NCBI GenBank assembly: GCA_026686845.1
Contig: JAIVEN010000019.1
Span: 33,112,501 to 33,176,500 of the forward strand
Direction of reading: 5' to 3'
From: Adenanthera pavonina
Lineage: Eukaryota > Streptophyta > Magnoliopsida > Fabales > Fabaceae
DNA: 64,000 bases
Shown: positions 37,684 through 48,540 of the stretch, piece after piece
How the letters are laid out: each line of letters begins with the position of its first letter
Position numbering within the stretch: position 1 is the stretch's first letter
Translations under genes and position numbers: made by a program
The notes under the pieces: generated by a model
Told to the model about the DNA's origin: nothing
The model's input: only the letters and a program-made list of their open reading frames with translations
The model's database searches: none

Positions 37684-38560
37684 AATGTTTTAAAAATCGG
37701 ACTAGATATCGAACCGAAAATGTTATCGGGTCATAATTTTTATGGTTCAACCAGTTTGACCGCGATGACCTAATAATTAAGTAAAAATAATATTACATAT
37801 AATAATATATGTATAAAAATAAAATATCAAATTGTTAAGAAACTAAATTTAAGTAGTTTAAGTTCATAATAAGTTAATAAGCTCACATAGTAATAATATA
37901 TGTTAAGTCATTGAAAGTAATGTTAAAACATTTTAACATGATAACATTATATGACCATAATATTATAAAATAACTATACTCCCTACGTCCACAATTATAA
38001 AAAACAAATAATTACTTTATATGTATCAAGGAAAAAATAGTTTTGGTAGTTAAACTCATTAATTACATTATAATTTCAATTTTTTTTCTAGAATTGTCCA
38101 CATTAAAAGTCTGGAGTAAGACTAATTAATTATTAATAATTATCAATACAATCTTAATTACTCAAGGGTATAAAATAAAAATTATATTAATTACTCCACA
38201 AATTTTATCTATGTCTCTTATATTTTGAGATAAATGAAGAGTTTCAAAATTTTCTTATAATTTGGGATTGAGGGAGTATAATACAATGAAAATTTTCATT
38301 TTTATAATTAGTAATTTTAAAATAAAAAGAGAAATAATGTTTTATTCTCTAATAATTTTTATAATTAATAATTTTGGTAAAAAATATTAAATTTAAGTTA
38401 AATTTTACCTAATTTAAAAAACCATCTGATTCTCTAAAAACCGCTCCGGTTCCCGATTCAATTCCGGTTTCTGGCTCAAAAGCTGGTTTAAAGCGATCAA
38501 ATCCGGTCCAATTCCTAAAACGGTCTAAAGCTAAAAACCGAGCCACCTTTGTGATCGCTC
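37683..38560. mobile_element. MITE-like element of the 'AAAATCGGAC/CCGGTT' type
   Basis: The left edge has AATGTTTTAAAAATCGGACT; the right part is rich in CCGGTT, CCGGTCC and AAAACGGTC, a composition seen at the ends of common plant non-autonomous DNA elements. The middle is AT-rich and holds a nested Stowaway element. The exact ends and the superfamily are unclear. Confidence 0.35.
37979..38276. mobile_element. Stowaway-type MITE
   Basis: 298 bases with ends CTCCCTACGTCCACAATTAT and, on the other strand at the far end, CTCCCTCAATCCCAAATTAT. It is flanked by TA on both sides (37977-37978, 38277-38278). Terminal sequence, TA duplication and length all fit the Stowaway (Tc1/mariner-like) family. 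Non-coding. Confidence 0.85.
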
Positions 38561-39356
38561 CTTAAACAACTGGCATTTCATTGTGTTTTATCCTCCATGG
38601 ACAATAAGAGATTTGATCTTGTGAGAGATATCAACACAACCAAGGAGACATGGAGGCTCAAAGTCATGGTCCTTAGAAAATGGACAGTCATGGATCAACA
38701 ACAACCATTGAAAATTAAGCTTGTTTGTATGATATTGGCTGTCGAAGAGGAAAATATATCCTTTTATAATATCTATTTAAGTTTTTTCTTTAGGAAGCTA
38801 GACTTAAGAATCTAGATATTCTAGGGAAGTAAAATCCAAGCAGCTATTCTTGCCTCTAATTTAATCAAAGAATATGACCCAAGAATCCTTGAAGGAGAAT
38901 GCTATGAAATGGAAAATTTCCGTGTTTGGGTTAGATATAGCATCCTTCAAAGTCACCTCACACTCTTGTAGGTTAACATTTAACCAACACACACATCTAC
39001 AGAAGAGTAGTCAAGTGATCGCAGTTAACCCCTTTAGCTTCATAGCTATTCCAGATATTCTTAGTAGGAATCAAAGGATAGATGTTTTAATTGGTATTCA
39101 AAACTTTTCTCCTCATTAGCTCTGATTTTTTATGTTATACCATTTCTCCTCATCGGCTTTTATTTTTTATGTCATACCATATTTTTATTGACTATGTTTC
39201 ATTTCTCTTTTTCTAATTACTAGACGTTATAGGCTTTCTTAAGACTTTTAGTTCCTTGTCTAAATTTTGTGTGAATAATAAGACTCATGATATGCTAGGT
39301 TTCTCTATCACAGATGCATGGTAAGTTAAATATTTATCCAGTAGCTATTGATATAA

Positions 39357-39441
39357 TTTGTACACAAACCCTAAACCCTAACTTCATCTCCTCTCTTTAA
39401 AAGGGAGGAGATGAAGTTAGGGTTTAGGGTTTGTGTACAAA
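39357..39441. repeat. 85-bp near-perfect palindrome with telomere-like motif
   Basis: The left arm TTTGTACACAAACCCTAAAC... is matched by the reverse complement on the right, ending ...TTTAGGGTTTGTGTACAAA. At least 37 bases pair perfectly, and the central CTCTTTAAAAGGGAG almost closes. Each arm contains CCCTAAACCCTAA, nearly two units of the plant telomere repeat. It lies between RPA-like exons of the Helitron. Transcribed, it would fold into a long hairpin. Confidence 0.95.
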
Positions 39442-40077
39442 ATTTGCATGATTTTGCTTTATGTTGAATGCTTTTGTGGCACATTCTCCAAATAACACAC
39501 ACTCAACTACAAAAAGTTGTTCTTCACTTTGCAAGGATAAGGATAGGTCATTCTGGAGACATACAGATCACAAAATTCCTGGTCAACTACAGAAGTTTTG
39601 TTCAATGCAGATATACCTGAAGCTAGCAATCTTTTGCAAAGGTGCCACTGTTCATCTTTGCCTATAGGTATTTTTGCATCTTATAAAATATATTAGCTTC
39701 ATCTAACTTTGCTTAATGTCTACAGACTACAATCCACTTCAACAAAAGAGGTATATCCATTTTCTCAATTTATTGAGAACCAGCCTACTTAGCAATGGTG
39801 GAAAAACTTGCTTCAATCTAAAAATAGGATACAGATTTCTAGCATGCCTAAGGAAAATGAGGTCACCCTAGTTCTCTTTCTATGTAACTTGTTACAACTC
39901 TTTTGCTATCTCTTTCACTTATTGTTTCTCCATTACCATACATGTCTGTGTCTATAGACTTTTACATGTATTGTCTGTGTAGAGATCATAAAATTGCAAA
40001 CTGGCTTTGAATGTTGGTATTACGAATGTGCAAAATGCAGCACAAAAGCAAAGAACAAAGACAGAGACCCTTCGATC

Positions 40078-40340
40078 TCGGGGTTGGCTTGGCTGGGTGG
40101 GTGGTGTTCTTCTTGTGGCTTTTTGTTTTGCTGTTGGCTCATCTTTGTTTTTCTAATTTTTTCTGTGTGTTTGTGGTTATTGCTTGCTAGCCAGCAATGA
40201 GTTCCGTCAGTGTGCAAGGTTGTGTTTGTTTTCGGGTAAGGTAGGTTGTGTTTCGGTTTGGGTTTGGGTTTCTGGCTTTGGTTCTTGTTTTCTGTGCTCT
40301 GGTTGTTTTTTCTTAATATTATCTGCTTCTTTTGTGGCAA
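40078..40340 (+). other. GT-rich stretch inside the RPA-like gene
   Basis: Immediately after the zinc-ribbon exon, about 260 bases are rich in G and T on the plus strand (TTGGCTTGGCTGGGTGGGTG, TTTCGGTTTGGGTTTGGGTT), unlike the AT-rich surroundings. It may be an intron or a separate insertion. No ends or duplication were found. Confidence 0.4.
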
Positions 40341-40999
40341 AAAAAAGATGGAGACAATTATTGTTATGGATGCTAGAAAAAAATAGATACTATAGAACCT
40401 AAATAGTCAAATCAATTCCATGACTTAATTCCAAAAATTACAATTTATTTTGATATTGCAGAGATATCTGTTGTGTTTTTTGATAGGCACATAAACCAAT
40501 TGCTAGGGACTACTGCTTCAGAGCTATTGAGACAGCAAGGAAAGGTAATGGCTATATTTCATTTGCTGAGAATGTATTTATATATAAATCACACTAGTAT
40601 TATTCATACTACTGGTATTTCTATTTTTAAATACAATAGAATTGTTGTCTCCATTCATTTCCAGAAAGGCTTAATAAGCCAAGAGGCAGGAAAATGATAT
40701 TAAGGCTCGTGAGAACCAAGCTAAGCACAACAACCATTTTCCCCAGTTACACAGTTGCTGATTATCAGGATGACATGGAGTCACTCACTCACTTCACCTT
40801 CTCTGTCCAGTAAAATGAGTGTTAAGATAACAAATCCAAGGATTGTGCATCTAGCCAAAGTGAGTCTCGAATAGATATTGACAAAAATAGCAATGGCCCG
40901 TCCAAGAGACTCACTAAAGACTTTCAACAGAATGATTCCAGTTCAAGACCATAAAAAATTATAAAGGAGTAGTGTTTTAGTTTAAGATACTTGTATTTC

Positions 41000-41407
41000 A
41001 TTTGTACAACTAATTTTTCTCATTCTTTAATTTGTTTTCCTCTTTCTATGTTTTATTGTAAACTTAAATTCCTGCAAGCAACTAACGATAAGAAATGATA
41101 TAGACTAAAAGACGAATGAGACAAATCAAAGGACAAGGAATATAAAAATAATAAGTAAAGTAGAAATGAAATAGATTAGGAATTAAGAAGCACGCCAAGG
41201 CGCATGATAAAGAAAAAACCTAAAATCAAAGAATCAATAGCCAAAAAATTATAAGACAGCACCAAGTAAAAAATAAAGCATCCAAAAGGAGTACCAAGAA
41301 CAAAGTGCAAATATTTTCCAAACAATCAATTAGAAGTGACAAGGCAAAACGAAAGAGCAATATACATTGCTTCTGGATAAAAGCATCAATTGAACAAATG
41401 TGGACAA
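41000..41407. other. Helitron non-coding segment
   Basis: A-rich on the plus strand, with no coding frame. It lies between the RPA-like remnant and the minisatellite. Nothing further was recognised. Confidence 0.4.
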
Positions 41408-42650
41408 TTTTGAATTCCGTGGTGCTTCAAACTACATTCCCAACTAGGCATGCCTCCATTCCCAAGTGATTAAAACTAAATTCCCACTTGCTCGCAACTA
41501 CATTTCTAGCTAGGCATACCTCCAACACCCACTTAGGAATGTAGTTAAGAGCATCTGGGAATTTAGTTTTGACCACTTGAGAATGGTGGTATGCCCAGCT
41601 AGGAATAAAGTTCAAAGCACCATAGGATTCATAATTGTCCACTTGGAAATCTAATTACACCCACTTGAGAATTTAGTTCGAAGCACCTAGGAATTTAGTT
41701 TTAACCACTTGGGAATGGAGGTATGCCCAGTTGGGGATGTAGTTCGAAGTACCACGGGATTTACAATCGTCTACTTAGGAATCTAGTTACACCCACTTGG
41801 GAATTTAGTTCGGAGCACCTGGGAATTTATTTTTAACCACTTGGAAATGGAGGTATACCCAGTTGGGAATGTAGTTTGAAGCACCATGAAATTCAGAATT
41901 GTTTACCTGGGAATCTAGTTACGCTCACTTCGGAATGTAGTTGGGAGTACCTGGGAATTTAGTTTAGACCACTTGGGAATAGAGGTATACCCAGTTAGGA
42001 ATGAAGTTCGAAACAGCATGGGATTCACAATTGTCCCTCTAGGAATCCAGTTACACTACTTGGGAATTTAGTTCAGAGTACCTGGAAATTTAGTTTTGCC
42101 CACTTAGGAATGGAGGTACGCCCAGTTGGGAATGTAGTTTGAAGTACCACAAAATTCACAATTGTCCACTTGGGAATCCAATTATGCCCACTTGGGAATG
42201 TAGTTGGGAGCACTTGGGAATTTAGTTTAGACCACTTGGGAATGGAGGTATACCCAGTTGGGAATGAAGTTTGAAACATCATGGGATTCACAATTGTCCC
42301 CCTGGGAATCTAGTTACGCCACTTAGGAATTTAGTTCGAAGTGCCCGGGAATTTAGTTTTGCTCACTTAGGAATGGAGGTATGCCTAGTTGGGAATGTAG
42401 TTCAAAGCACCACGAAATTCACAATTGTCCACTTGGGAATCCAGTTACGCCTACTTGGGAATGTAGTTGGGAGCACCTAGGAATTTAGTTTAGACCACTT
42501 GGGAATGGAGGCATGCCCAGTTGAGAATGAAGTTCGAAGCACCATGGAATACAGAATTGTCCACCTGGGAATCTAGTTAAGCCCACTTGGGATTTTAGTT
42601 CGGAGCACTTGGGAATTTTGTGTTGACCACTTGGGAATGGGGGCATGCTT
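41408..42650 (+). repeat. minisatellite with 131-bp monomers and 263-bp dimer period
   Basis: About nine copies of a 131-base unit. Each unit is built of roughly five 26-base subunits sharing the core TTGGGAATNTAGTT. From about 41890 on, two monomer types alternate. One has GTAGTTGGGAG, TTTAGACCAC and GAATGAAGTT; the other has TTTAGTTCGAAG, TTTTGCCCAC and GAATGTAGTT. The phrase TAGTTGGGAG recurs at 41938, 42201 and 42464, exactly 263 bases apart. The first 120 bases (41408-41527) are the same repeat in reverse orientation. It sits in the 3' non-coding part of the Helitron. Open frames inside are by-products of the repeat. Confidence 0.95.
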
Positions 42651-42998
42651 ATTGTGTGTGCATTTTTTATGACTTAACTCCAGGGATAATATTGTCCATT
42701 AGGTTTTATTTTTATCCTAATGGGGTACCTGGGTATTTGTTGGTGATTTATTAAATTGGGGTACTAAACTGTCATTATTTATGGATAGGGGTATTAAATT
42801 GTCTTTTTCCCAAAAAAAAAATTGCTTCAAATGTCTCACTAGGCCCATAATAAGCACGTATTCTCTAATGATACTATGCATTTAAATTATAATTTAAACA
42901 ATAAATAAATTTCACAATACCGTGCTCCAATGAACAATTAATAATAAATTCAAGAAAAAAATTCAATTAACATTATTTCTCCCTAACAAACTGGCCCA

Positions 42999-43024
42999 CG
43001 CATTGTGCGAGCATTGACTACTAG
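42999..43024 (+). other. Helitron 3' terminus: hairpin and CTAG
   Basis: CGCATTGTGCG can form a 4-bp stem with a 3-base loop, extendable with mismatches (GCCCA...GAGC). CTAG follows 11 bases later and the next base is T. This is the CTRR terminus used by plant Helitrons. Confidence 0.85.
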
Positions 43025-45054
43025 TTGATAAAGCAAAACATTACTGTGAGGCAATGTTTGATATGAAGGAATGAGGGTGAGGGAATGGGAATGAGTGAGG
43101 GTATGGGCTATTCTTGGTGTTTGGTATGAAGGGTTGAGGATTGATGAGAATGGATGACTCCCATAAATAAAGGAATGACCAAACCTTAGCTGGACCATGG
43201 GAATTAGATCTGATTGCTGGGAATTGATATTTTGAGACAAAAATGCCCTCCATCTTTTTCAAATTTCTTAGGAAAGTCCACGCTCTAGCCAATGGATAGA
43301 AACCTTCCTCCATTTTTGCAGATGACCTTTGGCTCTAGCAACAACTCTCACTCCAATGATGAACAATAGATGGCGACCTTCGTCTCTCTTCGTAGATCCA
43401 CTGGGATGGTGATGCAAGGCTGGCTTCGCTGGGGTGACTTCCTTGAGGTGGAATGGGGGTTCGATGGCGACAACCTTCATCGCACCTCTTTCCTCATCTC
43501 TGTCACCACCACTGCTTCTTCTCCGTTCATATGTGATTCTCTGTTGGACTCAACTCTCTCAGGCGTAGATCTGTCAAACTGCTTTTTCGTCACAAAAATT
43601 TTCTACTTCATCGAATTACTTCTCCATTATTCACATATCTAGCGAAGATGATCGTGCTTGTGGTCATCGAGCTCAAAAAGATCCAGTACATTGAATGACG
43701 GAGAAGCATAGACAGAAGCTAGCATCGTCAAAGTTGAGACTAGGAGGATTGAGAATGGGGACAATGATGCCATCAAAACAATGCTGGTGCTGTAGAGAAT
43801 GGTAGGGGAAGAGGGAAGAGGGAGGAGAGGATTTTTTTTTTTAAATTTATGACATTTGAGTCATTTTCTAATTTTTTGTGTCTACTTTTTTTATTATTTC
43901 CATTATTTTTCTTATTATACCAAACAAACATTTAAAATTCATTTCTATTCTCACTCTTACTCCTATTTCTATTCTCATTCCCTAAAAAATTATTCTATGT
44001 ACCAAATGTGACTTGAAGGTTAGAAACATGTGGCAAATGAAAAATAAATAAGTAAATAATATGCATGTGCCTTATTTGGTTTGCAAAAATATTTATAAAA
44101 AAGTGAACAAAGAAATGGGTCTAAAAGTGTGTTTGATACAGCTATAAAAACCTAGTATAATTTTTAATTGATATATGTAGTTATATTATGAAATGACAAA
44201 GTTACCCTTGCCAAGATTTAAAAAACCCCTAATTTGTCAAACCCTACCCAGTTATCAACAACAACCATCATTGCCAAAATAGAACCACTATTTTCACTAG
44301 CAACCATGGTCACCCTTAAGCCCCCACGAAACATCATTTTCACAAGTCAAATTCATCAACAATGAACAAGAACCAACAAAAACCATAATTGTGACAAGAG
44401 ACCCAAAAATCAATTTCACATGGAAGTACAGAAATCAATCAATAACAATGAAGTAGAAATCATAAAAAAAAAAAGAGTGGCAAGAACCATAAATCAAACA
44501 TTGCGAGATCCAACAACCTTTTTTCTGTAGCCTAGAAATTGAGTGGTGATTGCTTCATCATGAGCATCATTGAAGAGAATTGTTGAAGCAAAATTTGAAG
44601 AATATTGTCGTAAGACCATTAAAGACCCATCAGAATCCATAAATCAAGCAGCAAAGACCATTGATAACTCTTAATACTTTTGTATAAACTAATATATTTT
44701 TTATTCTAATTAGGAGTTATCAAGTGATTTTTATTGCGAAAATATTATTTAATTGAGGAAAATATTAGAGTAGAAATTGGGAAGATTTTCGAGTTTGTTT
44801 TATGGTTAATTTGTGGTTTTTAGATCATATGTTGCATTAATTGAATGCATAGATAGTTTTAAAAATACTTAGTTTGGAAGGAATTTGGAGTTTTTATGTG
44901 AAGTTTTTCATTTTAAATTCTTCACTCTAGTGAAAACAGTTTTCACCTTGGCAAACCAATGTTAGAATTTTTAGTACAAAAACCAGATGTTGCTTTGCTA
45001 CAACAAATGTTGAAAACAATATAACTTTACTAACATGAGAGTTTGAATAGTTTC
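43025..45054. other. spacer between Helitron and SIRE-type Copia
   Basis: Contains one MITE-like element (listed separately) and, from about 44015 to 45054, AT-rich DNA in which I recognise neither gene nor element. The plus-strand open frame at 43370-43642 and its overlaps lack any known motif and lie inside the MITE-like element, so no gene is called. Confidence 0.5.
43050..44012. mobile_element. MITE-like element with imperfect inverted ends
   Basis: The left end GGCAATGTTTGATATGAAGG resembles the reverse complement of the right end, GTCACATTTGGTACATAGAA. Next to these, GGAATGAGGGTGAGGG on the left is mirrored by GGGAATGAGAATAGAAAT on the right (other strand). This layout is common for plant PIF- or hAT-derived MITEs. 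About 960 bases; no certain target-site duplication; no transposase. Confidence 0.5.
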
Positions 45055-46637
45055 TATTGAATCAAGTGTTTTTTATGATTCCAAACAATTAGAGCTTAAA
45101 AGGAAGACATCAAAGGTGTACAAGAGATCTCAAGTGAAGAAATCTAGGAAGAAATGAGTACAAGATTAGCTTGTAGGATTTCTCACTGTATTCACATGAG
45201 TAAAAGATTTTGATCTTTCACCCAAATGTTTAAAATGTTTTTTCAACAATCCTATGTTAACTTATGATATGTTTGAAAAATACTCACTAACAGATGGATT
45301 TTGAACTGTTAAACTTTATATGTTACCTTGAAAATTTGAACTTAGGAAGCTGAAATTTGAACTTACAAAGATGTTGCCTCTGACAAACGAATTTCAGATT
45401 GTTAAAATTTGAATTTTAAGTAAAGCACAACTTGTGAAAAATGAAAAATTCGTCTGAAGATATGTCAAAGTTCATCTGAAAGTGAAGTTTAAAAAGAGTT
45501 TCAAGTCAGTCCTCTGACATATGAACTTTGGTTTTGAAAATTTAAACTTTGGAGAGATAATGCGTAAGTCTATTCAGTCCCTCTGACAGACGAACTTTGG
45601 TCTTCAGAAATTTGAACTTTGGAATGAAAGCAAAAAGTCTGAAAAGAGAATTCTCTGACAGACGAACTTTTAAGGCACAAAATTGGAATTTTGAAAAGAA
45701 GAACTTTTGTGCCATATTGAGTTGTTCACTGATAGACAAATTTTGAACACCAAAATTCAAACTTTGAATTCACTGTAGCAATATGGAACAACTATTTACA
45801 CTTATCAGAAGAACTTTAACATTGCAAATTTGTATGTTCCAACATAGGAAATATTTGTCAACATGAAAATTTGAATTTTACCTTTGAACAGACGAACTTT
45901 GAAGTTCAACGTCAAAGTCTTTAACTTATGGTCTCTGTGAAATTCGTCTGTTGATAGCCCAAAATTCAAACTTTGGATGTCAGACGCATTAAATGCGGTT
46001 GGTGAATGGATAATTTTGCAAAGTAACCGTTGGGTAACATCTCTAATGGCTAGATCTTGTTTCTAACGTATAGTGAAGACATAAATCTATAAATAGAACT
46101 TTATTTGAAGGTGTGGGTAACAATTTTACATTGTATATACTTAAACTCTATCAAATTCTTCAGTCAAAGCCTTCTACTCTCACACACCTCATTTATTGCT
46201 CTTCAACTGTCAAACATACTCTGTAGTAGAGAGTTTCTCCTATTGTAAATAATCTTATCTTCATCTGAAAAAAAGATTTTCTTGTAAGGAGACTTCACAA
46301 GGGATTTGGAAAGTACTTAGTTAGAGTGCAGAGAGTAAAATAGTAAGTTCTTGGAATAGAGTATAAAGTTGTATTGTGGCATTGTAAGGAGCCCACTGAA
46401 TTCTTGCAAGATAGTGAAAAATCGTAAGTTGTGGCTTGAGGATTGGACATAGGCTAAGAGGAAGAGACTGAACCAGGATAAATTTCTGTGTCCTTTTTCT
46501 CATACCTTGCTTATTACCCTATTACATTCTACATTCTGTTTTTCTATAACTTTTACTTTCACTGTTTTCTTTTCATTTTGCAGAAAAATTTCAAACTTTC
46601 CAATTCACCTTCTCTTGGGAAGGAAGCAAAACTAACA
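45055..46637 (+). repeat. 5' LTR of SIRE-type Copia
   Basis: 1583 bases matching 56816-58403. It starts TATTGAATCAAGTG and ends AAAACTAACA just before the primer-binding site. In one stretch of about 150 bases (46201-46350 against its partner) I count roughly 13 differences. The LTR contains many variants of CTCTGACAGACGAACTTTGG and of its inverse AAATTCGTCTGTT. Promoter-like CTATAAATAGAAC lies near 46089. Confidence 0.92.
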
Positions 46638-46639
46638 AG

Positions 46640-46651
46640 TGGTATCAAAGC
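46640..46651 (+). other. SIRE-type Copia primer-binding site
   Basis: TGGTATCAAAGC, two bases after the 5' LTR. It is complementary to initiator Met-tRNA with one change from the usual TGGTATCAGAGC. Confidence 0.88.
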
Positions 46652-46689
46652 CTGGACTCCAAAGCAAAGGATTTAATAATCTGGGAAAA

Positions 46690-48500
46690 TCAATAGTTGG
46701 CTTTGGAGAAAGTATTCTACCAGAGGTAAACAACACAAATAAATCTCCTAGTTTCAGTGGAGAGCATTATGGATACTGAAAAATGAGAATGCAAATCTAT
46801 CTCTAGTCCATTGATCTAAACATTTGGTCAGTCATCCAAAAAGATGATTTTGTCCCAATGAAGTTGCAAGATGATGGTAAATACAAAGAGAAGCCAGAAG
46901 ATAAGTGGAATGAGGAAGACAAGAGAAGAGTCCTGCTTAACTACAAAGCAAAATATTACCTGGTCAATGCACTCAATTAGGACGAATTCTATAGGGTGTC
47001 TCAATGCTCTACAGCTAAAGGAATGTGGGACACTCTAGAAATTACTTACGAAGGAACTACTGGAGTAAGAGAGAATAAATTGAACTCATGTATCGGTGAG
47101 TATGAAAGTTTCAGAATGGTGGAAGGTGAAAGCATCAAAGAAATGAAAAAGAGATTCACTCTCATTGTGAATCAACTGAAGAGTCTTGACAAGGAGTACA
47201 CACAGTCAAAAAAAGTCAGAAAAATCCTTAGAGCTCTCTCTTTGGAATGGAAAGCAAAAGTGACAGCAATAGAAGAAGTTAAAGGAGAGTCAATGACTTC
47301 TATCATAGCACTCTTTAGTAGTCTTGAGGAGTATAAGGGTAAAATGAAGGCTCTCAAGGAAGCTGGTCAAGATAAGAAGAAAAAGGGCCTTACATTGAAA
47401 GTTGCAGAAGAAAAAGAAAAAGAATCTGATGAAGAAGAAGATCTGGATGAAGAGACTCTGGCTATGTTGGTCAGAAAATTCGGAAGGTTCTACAACAAGA
47501 AAAGAAATAAAAGATTCCTTAAGAAAGGAGCATCTGCAGACAATAAGAAAGAAGGTAAAGAGTCTGTCACCTGCTATAAATGCAAAAAGTAAGGGCACAT
47601 CAAATGATATTGTCCACAATTCCTAAAAAAACAAGAAAAAGAGAAGAAAACTGCTGGCAAGGGCAAAAAGAAAAAGGCATACATCTCATCAATATGGGGC
47701 AATAGCTCAAATGAAGAAGATGAAGATGAGGAAGAAATTGCTAGCATCTGCTTGACGGCATTTGCATCTGAAGAGACTCCAAGCTCATCTAACAGTAATC
47801 ATGAAGATAAGGTATATGAATCTAAACCTTCCTATTATGAATTGCTTGATGCATTTCATGATCTGCATGATGAGTTTATTAAAACTACAAAAGAACTAAA
47901 ACTGGTTAAGAAGAAGATTAGCAAGTTAGAATTTGATTGTAAAATATCTGACACTGTATCTTTGCATAAAACTAAATATCTTTACTGTACACCATACACT
48001 GAACTGAAGAAAAATAATGAATATCTTTTAAAAAGCATGGCTAAACTCATTAAGGGTAAAAACATGTTGTTTGCTTTACTAGGAAGTCAGAGAATTGCAT
48101 AAGAAAAAGTTGGACTTGGCTATGATCCTTGTGCAGTTAAAGAAAAGAATAAAAAGAAAAATCAACATCTGTATAGGAGACACTTTGTGCATGCTGATGG
48201 ACATAAAAAAAAGTTACAACTCAAAATGCATTGAATCTTATGTCCAACCGAAATATGTGAAACAAAAATACTATCTTCATTGCTTTCTTCCTGCATCACA
48301 ATCTAGCAGTCATTTTATCACCTGCCATTTCTATAACAAGAAGGGACATGTTTCCAATTCTTGTTTATTAAAGAAAAACAGACTTAGTAAGAAGGTATAA
48401 TAGGTTCCCAAAGGTACATCTGTATATAGGAAAAACGCCATTAACAAAAAAGGACCCAAGCAGGTTTGGGTACCTAAAAAGAAAAACTGAACCTTATTTT
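46690..48500 (+). pseudogene. SIRE-type gag remnant
   Basis: Gag begins before 46750 in a broken frame (FSGEHYGYxKMRMQIYL-like, with a stop). The longest intact part is 46996-47592: MSQCSTAKGMWDTLEITYEG, then KMKRFT-like core residues, a Lys/Glu-rich stretch and the zinc-knuckle start CYKCKK. The rest of the knuckle continues after a stop at 47590 (GHIK, YCPQF). 47752-48102 is an acidic, coiled-coil-like tail. A second CX2C-like piece, CHFYNKKGHVSNSC, lies at about 48322-48363. This matches SIRE-type Gag, which is longer than usual for Copia. Confidence 0.85.
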
Positions 48501-48540
48501 GCAAGTTTGTCTTAAAGTAAGAAAAAACAACAAATGATAT

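Larger units (their letters stand above)
38585..40900 (+). pseudogene. RPA1-like single-strand DNA-binding protein gene of the Helitron
   Basis: Broken exons of a replication protein A large-subunit-like gene, a companion gene known in plant Helitrons. 38597-38760 encodes FDLVRDINTTKETWRLKV, the first OB-fold start. 38840-39118 encodes ILEGECYEMENFRVW and, after a frameshift, TSHSCRLTFNQHTHL and NPFSFIAIPDILS. 39595-39650 encodes, in the frame starting with GTT TTG, VLFNADIPEASNLLQR. 39995-40060 encodes WYYECAKCSTKAKNKD, part of the zinc ribbon. 40455-40545 encodes DIAEISVVFFDRHINQLLG. The segments are separated by intron-like or inserted DNA, including the palindrome at 39357-39441 and a GT-rich stretch at 40078-40340. 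Stops and a shift rule out a working product as read. Confidence 0.82.
24699..43024 (+). mobile_element. large decayed Helitron with Rep/helicase and RPA-like genes
   Basis: The left end reads A|TCTATATATTATATAAAA, the TC start and AT-rich lead typical of plant Helitrons. The right end has the hairpin CGCATTGTGCG (42999-43009) followed 11 bases later by CTAG (43021-43024) and a host T, so the insertion sits between A and T as Helitrons do. Between the ends, on one strand, lie a decayed Rep/helicase gene (27.1-35.3 kb) and a decayed RPA-like gene (38.6-40.9 kb), the gene set known for autonomous plant Helitrons. Its 18.3 kb include later insertions (31.0-34.7 kb, 36.4-37.1 kb and others), so the original was perhaps 12-13 kb. 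All genes carry stops. The 5' end is less certain than the 3' end. Confidence 0.8.

Noticed and set aside
42073..42480. Open frames of about 70 codons in the minisatellite
   Set aside because: Each is a read-through of the 131-base repeat unit, with repeated peptides that follow the DNA period. No evidence of coding.
43370..43642. 90-codon plus-strand frame beginning MATFVSLRRSTGM
   Set aside because: Located inside a MITE-like element, no family match, hydrophobic tail appears by chance from AT-rich DNA.
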